A stretch of DNA of 64,000 nt from Onchocerca volvulus (Eukaryota > Nematoda > Chromadorea > Rhabditida > Onchocercidae). Positions 1 through 11,586 of the stretch are shown here, piece by piece (the stretch's first letter is position 1; every line of letters starts with the position of its first letter). The position numbers and the translations under genes were made by a program. The stretch spans positions 8,521,560-8,585,559 of the forward strand of contig HG738140.1 in the NCBI GenBank assembly GCA_000499405.2, given 5' to 3'. The notes beneath the pieces are model-generated. The model saw nothing but the letters and a program-made list of their open reading frames with translations, did no database searches and had not been told where the DNA came from.

Positions 1-3000
1 GCTTATCAAGTACATCAAAAATCGTATTTGTTATTCTTCAGCTTATGATTCTGATTTTGAAGACGAATTTGATGATTTATGTGAGAACAAGGCAGAAGAA
101 TTTTTGGATACTCTGGTCGATATTTTGGTTGATTTACCTCTCAAGTAAATACATTACTTTTTTTTAAAATATCACCGTTGAGGATCAAATTTAAAAAAAT
201 AGTCATTTATATGTTGCATTTTACCACATATTTTTTAGTGATTCCACTGAAACGATTCACATCGAAGCTATAAAATGTTTAATGGCCTTACTTAGTTCGC
301 AGCTTTATGATGATGATGTCACGAAATCGAATATTTTCTACGGATATCTAATGCAAGGGAAATGGTAGTATTATGATATTTTCATTATAATTAAAATCAA
401 AATCTGGCAAGTCTAAAAAATTTTTTCTTATTTTTCCTTATTCAGTTTTTTCTTATTTTCCTATATTTATTTGATAGAATTTATGAAAACTGTGATATTT
501 TTTTAGCTCAACAAGGTCTTTAGAGTTTACTCGAGCGCTAATATCAAATTATCTGCAGCGGAATACTCCATACATTATTAAACATGAGAAAGAACCGGAA
601 AGTATTGTTTTGGGTCTTGCGGGTTTGTTTGATTTCAAATTTTTCCGTAAATGAAAGATCTAATCATTATTTTTTGAAACTTACATATCTGCATTATTTA
701 TATCCGTAACTTTAGGTAGTGGATATTTTCTAAATACTTTCGTGAGTTAGAAGTAATTGTAACAAATATCCATATATTCGCATATAGCACTAATTTAGCA
801 AGCATTATTTGTAAAACAACTCCTAAGAATTTTAGCATCCGTTTGGTCAGCAGTGCAAATTGTCACTGGTATGAACGATTCGAATTCAATTACCAATGAC
901 GGCGAAATTGTACCACCAGTTTCTCTTGGATCTTTATCTGTGCTTCTTCTACTCAACCTGGCATGCCACCAAGAAACAGGAGCAAAACTAAATCCTTATA
1001 AAGAGTCGCTTTCGAAATTTCAAAATTCTCAGGGTAATTTAGTTTTTTCAGATCTCTTATAGTTTTTATGTTGTTTTTACCCATTATAAAGTCTTATTGA
1101 AGTTGCTGTTAATTACTTTTCTGTTTTTTTTCTTTTTTTTTGGTATTATTTCAAGTTCCTAATCTTTCCATATTTGTAAAACTATGGTATCCTTTATGTA
1201 TGCTACAGTTTTTATTTTTATCAAAATTTCAAACTGCATGGTTACGATAGATTGATTTTTTATAATAATTTTGATTGATAGAGTACTTGGTGAAATGCTT
1301 GGTAAAATGATTTTTATCAAGACATTTGCCAAACTCTATTAGATCGTAAGATGGTATATGTTCAGCTTATATAACTTCGTGTGACATTGTTGGTGAACTT
1401 TTTCTACCGGAGACCAACGGTTAATAGTCAGATCTTTCTTTTTTATTCATTAATATAAAATTGACTCTTTTAATTTGCAGAAGTTTCATCGCTGAGTAAT
1501 GAAGCTGGTACCTTCAAATTAGACTACAGTTTGTTATATGAACGCTTATGTGCAACAGTAAATCAACAGTCGCCGATGTTATTTCTGTATATATTATTGC
1601 ATAGGAACGTTGGCTTTCGAAATTATGTTCTTTCACGAATCAATTTAGAAAAACTAGTAAATTTTTGATGTACTTCTTTTTTTTTTTGTTTTTTTTTTGG
1701 GACTAGTCAGTAGAATTAGTTGATTTAAAAGATACATTTCAATTAGTATCTCATTTTTAATTTGAATAGATTTTGATAATTCATTCAGTTTTTGAATGTT
1801 ACAATATTGTTTTTTATCGGTATGGTTGCTTCAGCAATTAGAAATTCGTTTATTTTAGGTACTTCCAGTATTGATTGTTCTTAATAATGAAGCCCAGAGC
1901 AGTGGTATGATTAATTCATATAATGCACATCATATGTATTTAGCACTTATTATTATTCTCATTCTTAGCGAAGATGACTTTTTCTGTAAAGTTGCCCATG
2001 AAACGGTGAGTTTGTTTATTTTTCAACTATTTTAATACAATTGGTTCACCATTGTGTTAAAACTGGTAATTGTATGAGATAAAATTTTGAAGAGAACTCA
2101 TTTTTTTTTTAAATATTTATTTGTCAATTTTTTTATTTATTCATTTTTCAAAAGAATTTGCAGATGATAAAGAATACTACTTGGTTCAGTAATGAACGTC
2201 CACTAGGAGAGGTTTCATTGGGTGGTTTAATTATCTTGGTTTTCGTTCGTATTATACAACTCAATACTTTAAAAACAAAGGTTTGGATTAGTTAAAAACA
2301 TATTTGTTTTATTATATATATATTTCTTGAAGTATTCATGCAACGTTTTTGTAACGTATTGGTGATATAAACAAGTATCTTCTGAGTGTTAATAAGTAAA
2401 AATCATTTGCTTAGTTTTCTTTGACAAGTTATTTACATATCTGATTTTAAAACATCGCTATTATATTTGGGATCGGACCAATTTTTTTTAGAGAAAACGT
2501 GAAAATTATACTGCAGAGAAATACTCCTTTTTATTATACGTCGTTCATTTTCTGTTGAATGTTATCTAGTATTTACTGTAATCATTTTTGCAGGATCGTT
2601 ATCTACATACAAATTGTCTTGCTGCTTTAGCTAATATGTCGTCCTATTTCAAAAATCTCACATCCTTTGTTTGTCAAAAACTAATTGGATTACTTGAGGT
2701 ACAAAATTTTTAAGTGAATTTTTGCACAAAGTTAATTTCCGGAGTTTGTCATTTAAATTTTTTTATTAAAGATTCTTGCTTAAATAATTTGAATTATTGT
2801 AATTTGCATTCTTAATAACATTTTGCCACTTTTATCCTTTGTTTTCACAAGTCCTATGAATTATAAATGATTAGTATACTATAAAGAATTTATCTGATTT
2901 TTAGTGATTATGTAAGTTTTAGTCCTATAATACGAGTACTTGAGTTGAATACATTTGAACAAGGTTCTTAAGAGATTTGATGACAAACTAATATAAATGA

Positions 3001-4196
3001 TTCTATTTTTTTTAAGGTTTTCATTCGACGACACGCAAAATTAATTGAAAATATGCGCGTTAGAGCTGAATATGATATTGTACAAGAAAAAGATTCGCAC
3101 AATTATGTAAATTTTCAGTTTTTTTTCTATTTTTCATCAATAAATTATTAAAATAGTTCTATTTTATATACCAAATGTCTTGTAGCATAAGGATATAACG
3201 GCTTTGGAAGAAGGTATACGTACTTTACTCGAAATTTGCAACAGTTGCCTTACATCAAATCTTCGCTCAAACCCACACTTCATTTATACTATACTATACA
3301 AACGTGATCTATTTGATGCTTTCCAAAATCATCCAATGTTCCAAGATTTGATTTGGAATATTTGCGCGGTAAGAAAACATTTTACATTCTTTTAGACTAG
3401 TTATAGATTGCCTGAATAGTATATAGACATGTGACGAAAAAATACTCAAGTTTATAATTAGAGACTAATTCACCTCAAAAGGATTTCTGATTTTTAATTT
3501 TGCTTTTAAATATTTCTATATTTTTAATGATTTTTTAATTCGAAATCACGAAACATTTTAGTCTGTTTTTGTGATCTATCAATTTTAGGTTATCAATCAC
3601 TTTGCTTCACGAGTACAACTTTTGGAAAAGGGATCTTCGGTGAGCGATGTTCTCGCTACAATCGAGAAAGGAGCACTCCATTGGCCTACGGATAGGTTCA
3701 TTTTTTTCTTTTTTTTTTTTTATGTCTACATCTGCATAGCATTTTCTTCATATATATTCTACTTTGTTTTCTACAGATCTATAAAAATTAAATGTGTTTT
3801 GATTTTGAAATTTTATAACTTGCATATTTATCAAGAGAAATTTTAAAATAATATATCATCAATAAGTACCACTGAATTTTTTAAAATTGTGTCAGATAAT
3901 ATATAATTTTAAATTATACTGCTTTAAGCTCTAATTTCTCCTGTATCATGAATCAGAGCCCATTCTAATTTAACCAATTTTTATTACTACAAAGTTTTAG
4001 GAATCCGTGAAACTTTTTTGAGAATTTGTTTCTCTTCAGGCTGAAGAAATTTCCAGAATTAAAATTTAAATATGTGGAAGATGATAATACGGTAGAATTT
4101 TTTGTTCCGTATGTTTGGCGATTGACATTCCAGTTTTCAACATTATACTGGGATGCAACACGTATACGTCTCTTCAATACTTCTTTTCTTGCATAA
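1..4196 (+). CDS. DYM: Dymeclin (3' part of gene, 5' end outside window)
   Basis: Dymeclin is a peripheral Golgi protein needed for Golgi organisation and vesicle traffic; its loss causes Dyggve-Melchior-Clausen disease in humans. Twelve exons are seen: 1-144 (partial, frame from base 2), 239-364, 507-622, 836-1033, 1481-1656, 1859-2005, 2164-2280, 2594-2698, 3017-3106, 3186-3368, 3589-3695, 4040-4196. All introns are GT...AG and phases agree throughout. Family landmarks appear in order: NPYKESLSKFQNSQ, LYILLHRN, a hydrophobic stretch ending SEDDFF, DRYLHTNCLAALANMS, LEICNSCLTSNLRSNP, LYKRDLFDAF, then LKKFPELKFKYVEDD and FFVPYVWRL near the C-terminus. The protein ends with a TAA at 4194-4196, at about the usual place for the family. 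Only the N-terminal part is missing, through the window edge. The frame is intact, so this looks like a working gene. Identity rests on recalled family sequence. Confidence 0.95.
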
Positions 4197-6570
4197 TTCA
4201 CTGACTTTTTTGCTATTTATAAGTTAATTTTTTTATTGATTGTGAGTGGATTTTTTCTTAATAATTTAGACTTGAGACTGCTTGTGAAATTATTAGCATA
4301 TACAATTTTTCGGTGAGTTGGCGGTCTCAATTTTCATTAATCAATTTTCTAACTTCGTTTGATGTTTTAATCTCGTTCTCAATTTCTATTATGCATTAAA
4401 TGAAACGTTTAGTTTCGTTTACTGTTAATTAACTGAAGAAACTTTGCTTCAATATATTTTTGTCGAAAATTGTATGCATTGTTTTATTTACAATTTTTTA
4501 GTAACAAATGCGATTTAAAGAATATAAAAATATTGCTATAAGCGCAGCATAATCTATTTAATTATGAGTTACACTAATATCCAAAGATATTCGAATGATT
4601 TGTGGTGTAACATTAGTCTCTAAAAAAATCCTGCAGTTCTTAAATTGTATTCTTGAATTATTTTTATTCATCAAATTTTTTTGAAAAAATTATAGTTTCC
4701 TTTTTTTCAAAATTTAAATAGAAATTTTCGAAATTGTATTGAAGTGATCTGGTTTATTCAGTTTATTTTGTTAAGTTTTGAAATTGATTTGCCAATATGC
4801 AAATGAACTGATTAGATATGAGTTGTGCATTGTTATCCTCATCTTATGTATAATTTATTTAGCTAAGAATAAGATTTAAGTCGTGCTTTATCTGCAAAAT
4901 AACTTTTCCGGAATGCTTTTTTTTTGTTTTTAGCACTGTTGTGTTTGTAGATATGTTATTCAAGTTGCCAATGGATTTTACTTTAATTTATAATTCTATG
5001 ACTACATTTAAAAGGAACATAGCGATAATCCCAGAGTATAATGTGTTACTTTTGTGAAGACTTAGTGTCTTGATTTCAATTTTACTATCATGTAATTAAT
5101 TATAATCTGTGGAACATATTTCCGCGGAATTATAACACTTTTTTTTGAAAATAACGACATTAAAAAAGAAGTATAGTTGGTGTGGGAAAATATTTTTCGG
5201 TTATTGTTCTTTTTACACTGGTTTTGTTTCTTTATTTCGGTTACTTTTCTTTTTTTTTTTTTTTTAATATTTGTTGATTTGATAGGAAAAAAACTTATTG
5301 TCAAAAAAGGATGCTGTAAATTACGCTGGCGATTTGGTATTGATATATTTTTGGAATTTTTGTTTGGCAAGGTCTGGATGAATTTTTCTTTTTTGTGTTT
5401 ATCTGCTTGACATAAAATTCATATGTGAATTTCATGCAGTTTGATAATGTTAAGAAGATTTCTGTAGTCATGAATAAATGATGCGAAGGATAATGAGGAC
5501 AGTCAAACACGGAAGAGGAAGGAATTCGCGACGTTACGACTGTACCATTTGACCTTGTGAATGGGACCACTCACTCACCTGTCGATTAAATGCACCATAA
5601 CTGAGTAGCAGGTAGGGATGGGTATGACATTTTGAAATAATTCAAGGAGTGCAACACTGCCTCGTTTGATCTAAATTTTCGAAACTGACCGATTATCTCC
5701 GTTGTGTCATCTCATCACTTCAAATTTTTGGTATTATTTTTAGTATTTTTCATGTTCCGTACTTGAAAAATGTGAATTGGGACACCATTTCTAATTAGCT
5801 ATATGTCAGTAACTTCGTTGTTTTTCAAATTAGTTAAATTAGTCGCCGAAAAACATTTGTTGCAGAAATGTAGCTAATTAATTAGCAAGAAAAAGTCCTA
5901 CTAGTAATTAGTAGCTTTCTTCCAAACTATTTTTTATTAAGTGAATGTGATATAAACAAAGAAATATGAATAATAATCATTCTTTTTATTGATATATTTT
6001 GTTGTTTTTTGAGCAAACTAGGCTGAGTTCTATATTTCTGATCATTCATTCTACTTGCTGATTACATTTGGCTGAAATTGAAATTGAAACTCTTACTTAT
6101 CTTACCTAATGGTTTTATCTTCTTTATGTATCATTTACCCTACAATCAATATCAATATTCTATAGATAGAAAAGTAGGAAAAAGGGACTCGATTCAATTA
6201 TTATATTTTGTTAATTGTTGAACGGAATAGCCAGCATATCAGAGTAGAGTTTTTTTTCAGTGAATTATTTTGTTTTCAATCATTCTATTTTTTTTATTTT
6301 TTTGTTTTTATTTATTTTCTTGGGAAGTCAAATAATAATGCTCAATTCTTATTAAGTTACTGATTTGATAATACCTATCATTTTCATCCTGCTGCAAAAA
6401 ATGTTATTCGGGATATTAATTGATAATGAACTGAAACATGAAGCAGTAACGAGCGTCGGAAAGTATTAAATGCGAAATTCGAAAATATCGAATTGAAAAT
6501 TGAAGTTGAGCCTATCAGTTAGGCTTTCTTTGAAGCCAAAGTTATTTCATTTTTTTTTTATTGTTTTCAG
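4197..6570. other. Intergenic, dymeclin to dehydrogenase
   Basis: AT-rich spacer with T/A homopolymer runs. Overlapping ORFs of 77-102 codons at 5062-5570 lie on both strands across a T/A-rich tract and show no family motif or splice context. The last bases before 6571 are a TTTTCAG acceptor, which belongs to the next gene. Confidence 0.6.
6564..6570 (+). promoter_or_regulatory. Likely spliced-leader acceptor
   Basis: A T-rich tract ends in TTTTCAG immediately before the ATG of the dehydrogenase. An acceptor with no coding exon upstream, placed directly at the start codon, is the usual look of a nematode trans-splice site. A cis-spliced 5' UTR exon further upstream would look the same. Confidence 0.55.
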
Positions 6571-9253
6571 ATGTTTGATTTGTTTCATTCAGTATTATAC
6601 TGGATTCTGAAGACATACATTATTTATCGTATTGTTAGGACAATTATAGCATTTTGGTCAACTGTTGTAATATATCTTATCGCTCCACTATTTTACAAAC
6701 CTAATTTTGATCCATATAAAGGACGATGGACAGGTTGGCTATTATTAAAATTATTTTTTTGAAAATCTAAATTTGAATTTATTTCTAACTATGCAAATAT
6801 GAATAAACACTTTTTTTAAATATAAAATATGATTTTTTCCGCACCAAAATTTCATTCTTTCGCTTGTTTTTCCAATTTGCAAAATTTTTGTGATATGAAA
6901 CCAAATTTAGACATACGATTAATTCTCTAATGTTTTCAATTGCCGTCTAGTATGTGTATCTATTAAACAGTCAAATTATCCTTTTTATTATTTTAAAAAT
7001 TCAATTTTATAGTTGTTACTGGTGGAACAGACGGTATTGGTAAGGCATATACAATTGAATTGGCAAGAAATGGTTTGCGCAAATTTGTGCTTATTGGTCG
7101 AAATGAAATGAAACTTCAAGAAATGAAAACTTATTTGGGTAAGAGTCTAATTCAAAATTAATAATTCTCTTTGAAATTTTGATTTGAAAAGCAGATAGTA
7201 ACCAGAGTTTTCGGGATCTTAAGGATTTTCTTCTTATTTATTATTTGATACGACTATTTCTCAATTTCCATTGACAAAAGTTGCAACAGTTTCTTTCTCC
7301 CGAATATTATTTTTCTTCATCCATTCCAAAGCAATTAAGTTGATCGTAGAATATTTCTTATCGCTTTTTTCTTTCCCTCAGGTTCTACTGTTGCCATTAA
7401 AAATATAATGCTATTAAAGAATCAGTTCAAATTCCATCATTTATTGGGCATCTTTTTGGTATTTTCACAAATTTCCCCTTAATATACTCATCTTTTATGG
7501 AACAAATGAAAAATTAGAATGGAAAATGAAATCAATCGAATACTTTATGCTATTTCCTCCTTCATTGAAAGATATACCGTTAATATTTTGTATTCATTGA
7601 TAACTTATTGAGTGAAATCGATCCAAATCGATTTCACTCAATAAGTTTTATTTTTCATATATGCTTGTTCGTGCATTATAAGCATCTTTTCTCTTCTAGA
7701 ACGCAAATTTGATGCTCGTGTGCAGACATATTTGTTCGATTTCTATGATGGTGATTATGCTGAAATGAGAAAATTTATCGAAAATATCGATGTTGGTTTT
7801 GTCTGTAAGTATTTGCTGGATTTCTAAAAATTATACGAAATTTTTCAATTTCGATAACAAAATCAGTTAAATGAGTCCTATCAGTCAGTTTTTGAAGCCT
7901 TTCGAGATTTCTTTTTTGCATAATTAATGAAGTTCAGGCATATTTTGATGACATGAGATAACTCTCCATGCTATTGATTAAATTTGTTAAAATAAAAGTT
8001 ACTATTTCAGTAAATAGCGTTGGTGTTGGACGAGAACGGATGGAGCGTTATGGCGATAATCCAGAAGCTGATCGCAGACTGCTTAAAGTGAATGGATTAG
8101 GTGCCGCCGAAGTAAAATTTATATTTATCTTTATAAAATTCGCGAGATCGATTATTAATAGGTCATTCGGCCTTTCATTGATAGGTGCGATTGCTAGACA
8201 GATTTTTCATTTGTTTCGTTGTAGAATTAGGATTACCGGTAGTTTTTAATTCTAATAATCTCTTTAGAGGCGCATTTTAGAAGCCGAATTATGTTTCAGT
8301 TCTTGTCAGTAGTTCTACCAACAATGGAAAAGAATGGCGGCGGACAGATTGTTGTCTTATCATCTAGTCAAGGCTTTAGACCCTTTCCTTATATGGCATC
8401 TTACTGTGCTGCAAAAGTAAGTCCTTAAATGAGATTTATCACATCTTTTATTACTTTAACGATTTTTTCTATTCTACTAGCCAGATTTTTCACATATTTT
8501 GTCTTATTGATAATTATCTTATTTTATCTTAGAAGTGTTTTTCAGTGAAAAATTTTCAGGTCATGTTATCATTTTTATGTGAAGCAATAGATCGCGAATG
8601 GTCCACAATAAAAGTTCAGTGCTTAACACCTGCTCTCGTAGCAACAAAAATGACACATTATGATAACAATTATAAATCGTTGTTTGTGAAAAGTGCGGAT
8701 GATTTCGCGAGAGAAGCTGTGAAGACAATTGGCATAACAAGTATGACAACCGGATGCTTTAATCATGAATTACAAGTAATCATTGCAATAAACTTTTATT
8801 TATCATTTATAGATAGAATAAGCGTTTCTTATCTATAATCAGCAATGCTTGCTACGTTTAAAAACAGATTTGAAGTTTTGTGAAGAACATTATTTTTTGT
8901 TATTGATAGAAACTTTGTTTTATGCAGTCTCATATTTGTTCTTGTGGGAATGATTATCTCACATAAGTTAATATTTTTATAAGAAATTAAGATTTAAGAG
9001 TTGTTTGGTCAAACTTTGTTCTTTGTATTTCTTTTCTCAGAATCATCAATTTTAGATGTTAGTGCGACATATCTTTCCATGGACTTTATTGAAATATATA
9101 TTGTTACCAATTTACTGGTATCATAAGCGAAGAACTGATGCATTCCAAGACATTCATTCAGTCACAACCGATAATAAAAAGGTTCCATTTTACTTGATTT
9201 TATTTCAACAATACTATTTTATCTATTATTTAAATGAAGTTGATAATAAATAG
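6571..9253 (+). CDS. Membrane-anchored short-chain dehydrogenase (HSD17B12/HSDL1/LET-767-like)
   Basis: Seven exons: 6571-6733, 7013-7138, 7700-7804, 8011-8111, 8300-8416, 8560-8775, 9056-9253; phases agree and give about 341 residues, normal for the family. The first 50 residues are hydrophobic and likely anchor it in the ER. The cofactor motif TGGTDGIG (residues 57-64) follows KGRWT. The active-site set is present: NSVG at 133-136, SSSQG at 186-190 and YCAAK at 200-204 (Tyr200, Lys204), so it keeps the tyrosine that is lost in vertebrate HSDL1. The later segment [13 protein letters not shown] is also typical. Relatives reduce 3-keto-acyl-CoA or steroid ketones; C. elegans LET-767 and the STDH proteins act in lipid and sterol metabolism. 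The substrate cannot be told from sequence. The C-terminus beyond the TTDNKK stretch could instead be spliced at AAAAAG/GTTCCA (about 9180), so the last 20 or so residues are uncertain. Confidence 0.9.
7602..7647. repeat. Perfect 21-bp inverted repeat in intron 2
   Basis: The arms 7602-7622 and 7627-7647 are exact reverse complements, separated by the four bases CCAA. It lies in the intron between the second and third exons of the dehydrogenase. The transcript could fold into a long hairpin. No family of repeats was recognised. Confidence 0.9.
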
Positions 9254-11192
9254 GCTTTGAAAAATACATACACAGTCTTTATCATTCAGATCCTTCTTGT
9301 ATTTATCTTACTGAATAGTTTTATCATTGATCATAATACTATTCATGCCATACCGTTTATTTGAAAGAAAACATATGAAATATGATATAATCTTCTGAAA
9401 TTCAAGTTAGGGGTTTCATATCTCTGCGTCAATAAGAGATGTTTTCCTGATTAAAACATAAATCTGTTTGTTTATGTAAATGCTTCAAACGATCCATTTC
9501 TAAACTTCTTTACAGATTTGTTAATTGCCAAAATCGAATATGGGTATGACGTCGTAAGCATGATATAGCTTCTCAATTTTTTGCTACAGTGATTTTTTTT
9601 TAAAGATTCTTCTGTCAATAATATACATTAAGCATCACCATCATCATCATTCATTTGTAAATTGCTATTTTATAAACTAGCCCAGGGAATATTATTGATA
9701 AAAAATATTTTATTTCAGATTTATAATCATTAGGACCAAGGAAATTGTTTGCGATTAAATTTCTTATGTGAAATGAGATGACGTTGACTACTTCTTTGAA
9801 TGAAGTAGAATTACCTCCATTATTTTCTTTTTTTTTTTTTCTGTGAGTTTGGTGAGGAAAGCTCCGAAGGAAACCAATTCAGTCTCGATAATCAGAGTTA
9901 TGAATTGCTCTACTGGATATTTTTTTAAAATTAACTTTTTTTATTTCATTCTAATGTTATTAGGACTTTGTTGTTATTTCGAATAATTGTTGAAATTGAA
10001 TGCTGCTTTTTAAAGTTGAAAGATAAAAGCTTCTTGACATTTTTAAGATTTCTCGACCAAAGCATCAATTAAATAAGATAAAACGGGGAAGAGAGAGAAA
10101 TGGAATAGGAGAACATTGATAACGGACTGAAAGAAATGAATAAAAAATATGAAGATATTTTGAGTATTTTCTAGGTCGATAAAGTAAATATTCTATATCG
10201 ATTACAAGAGAATTATCAAGACGAAGATCTTTTAATCAATGTCATTTAACAAGAATCGGAGTTCAGCGAGAAGACTGATTTTTGATGAATGATTTTCCGA
10301 GTCAATCAATTCTATATTTAACAAATAGGCTTTTGCAATATTTTCAAGTTAATATTTACTGGATCTTCAGTACTTAATTTAGAAAAAAATCTTACTTTAC
10401 ATTGTTAAAATATTGATTTTTGGCCTGCACAAATTCTCAACAGAATTATTTAGAATTTAAAAGCGAATGTTTACTTTTAATACATAATTTTGAAGTGTTA
10501 TAGTGACTATTGATGTGCTTTAGGAGTACCAAAATTCAGCTCACAGTGATTGCTTCTGTGACCGTTCTATCGATGACATAAATACGGGCAGTTTTTTGCA
10601 CTGTTTATTTCAATCAATGACTAAATTCTGTAATTTGATTGATTTTCAAAATAGATAATTTATGCTTCAATGCAAAATTCAAATCACTCAAAAATTTGAT
10701 GCAGGGACAAACTAAATAAACGGACAAACGGACAATCCTAATTCTGATATAACCATTTCAAGCAGAGGAAAAAAATGAATCAAAAATGTTAAGACATTTT
10801 GAAATTATTTTACTGAATTTTTAAACGAAAATCAGAAACTCTATATTTTACAGAAACACAATAAATTGCAAAAAAAAAAAAAAAAAAAAAAGAAAAAACA
10901 AATATCTGCATTGGTCTTATTTCGGATTATCATTTCATTGCTGTATTTGAATTACGTTTGTGTTTCTTCTGTCTTGAATGTTTCATTGACATTGCCTGCT
11001 GTTTCGCGATTTTGCTTCACCTGGATAGATGATATTTGTCTTGGAATTTTCTGATGATGAAAAATTTTCTCGAAAAGATTGACAATTAAAATGACTATTG
11101 ATGATAATGAGGCAAAACCAAAACGGCGCATTTTATTGCTAAATTGATCAAAAATTCCATTGTTTAATCCCTAACTCTTTCTTCCTAAATTG
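9254..11192. other. Convergent intergenic spacer
   Basis: Non-coding AT-rich DNA between the ends of two convergent genes. It holds a short CAT/ATC repeat at about 9633-9651 and a poly-A run at about 10869-10889. The 62-codon ORF at 10866-11054 starts in the poly-A tract and has no coding character. Confidence 0.6.
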
Positions 11193-11586
11193 TCACAGTC
11201 TTTCTAAAGAATCTTGGCATGTCTTTTCTATTATATAAGATATTTTTTGAAAATAATGAAAGATTGTTGAATGCAAAATACATACTTTCTTCTGACTGGC
11301 TGATGACCCAGAATCATGTTTTGAATAAGAACTGTCTTCTTCCGTCTTACTGCAAAAATTTAATATTTGAATATTAAATATTAAAGCTTCTTTTTAATAT
11401 GAAAAAAAAGGTGAGATAAAAGAAAATAAAATAGGTAAGAAAATATACCGAATAGAATAAATTATTTGAAATTCGTAAACAAAAAGACTTACTTGTTTAC
11501 TTTCCTCGATCCACCAGGCTCAGTCATCTGCTGTTCTGAACTCATATCTTTTTCAGAGAATCCTTCTCGGTGAATTGTTTCTTTGT
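11193..11586 (-). CDS. Alternative last exons B of the four-TM gene
   Basis: Exon 11586-11493 has a TTTTTTAG acceptor and a GTAAGT donor, and starts in the same phase as alternative exon A. It encodes KETIHREGFSEKDMSSEQQ and continues to PGGSRKVN. The next exon starts at 11349 after TTTTTGCAG and encodes KTEEDSSYSKHDSGSSASQ; it may read on to a TGA at 11193-11195 or be spliced again at a GTATGT near 11283. The tail is acidic, Ser-rich and phosphorylatable-looking, quite unlike tail A. Confidence 0.55.

Noticed and set aside
5062..5570. Three overlapping ORFs after dymeclin
   Set aside because: They overlap on both strands across T/A-rich runs, and none resembles a known protein or has usable splice sites.
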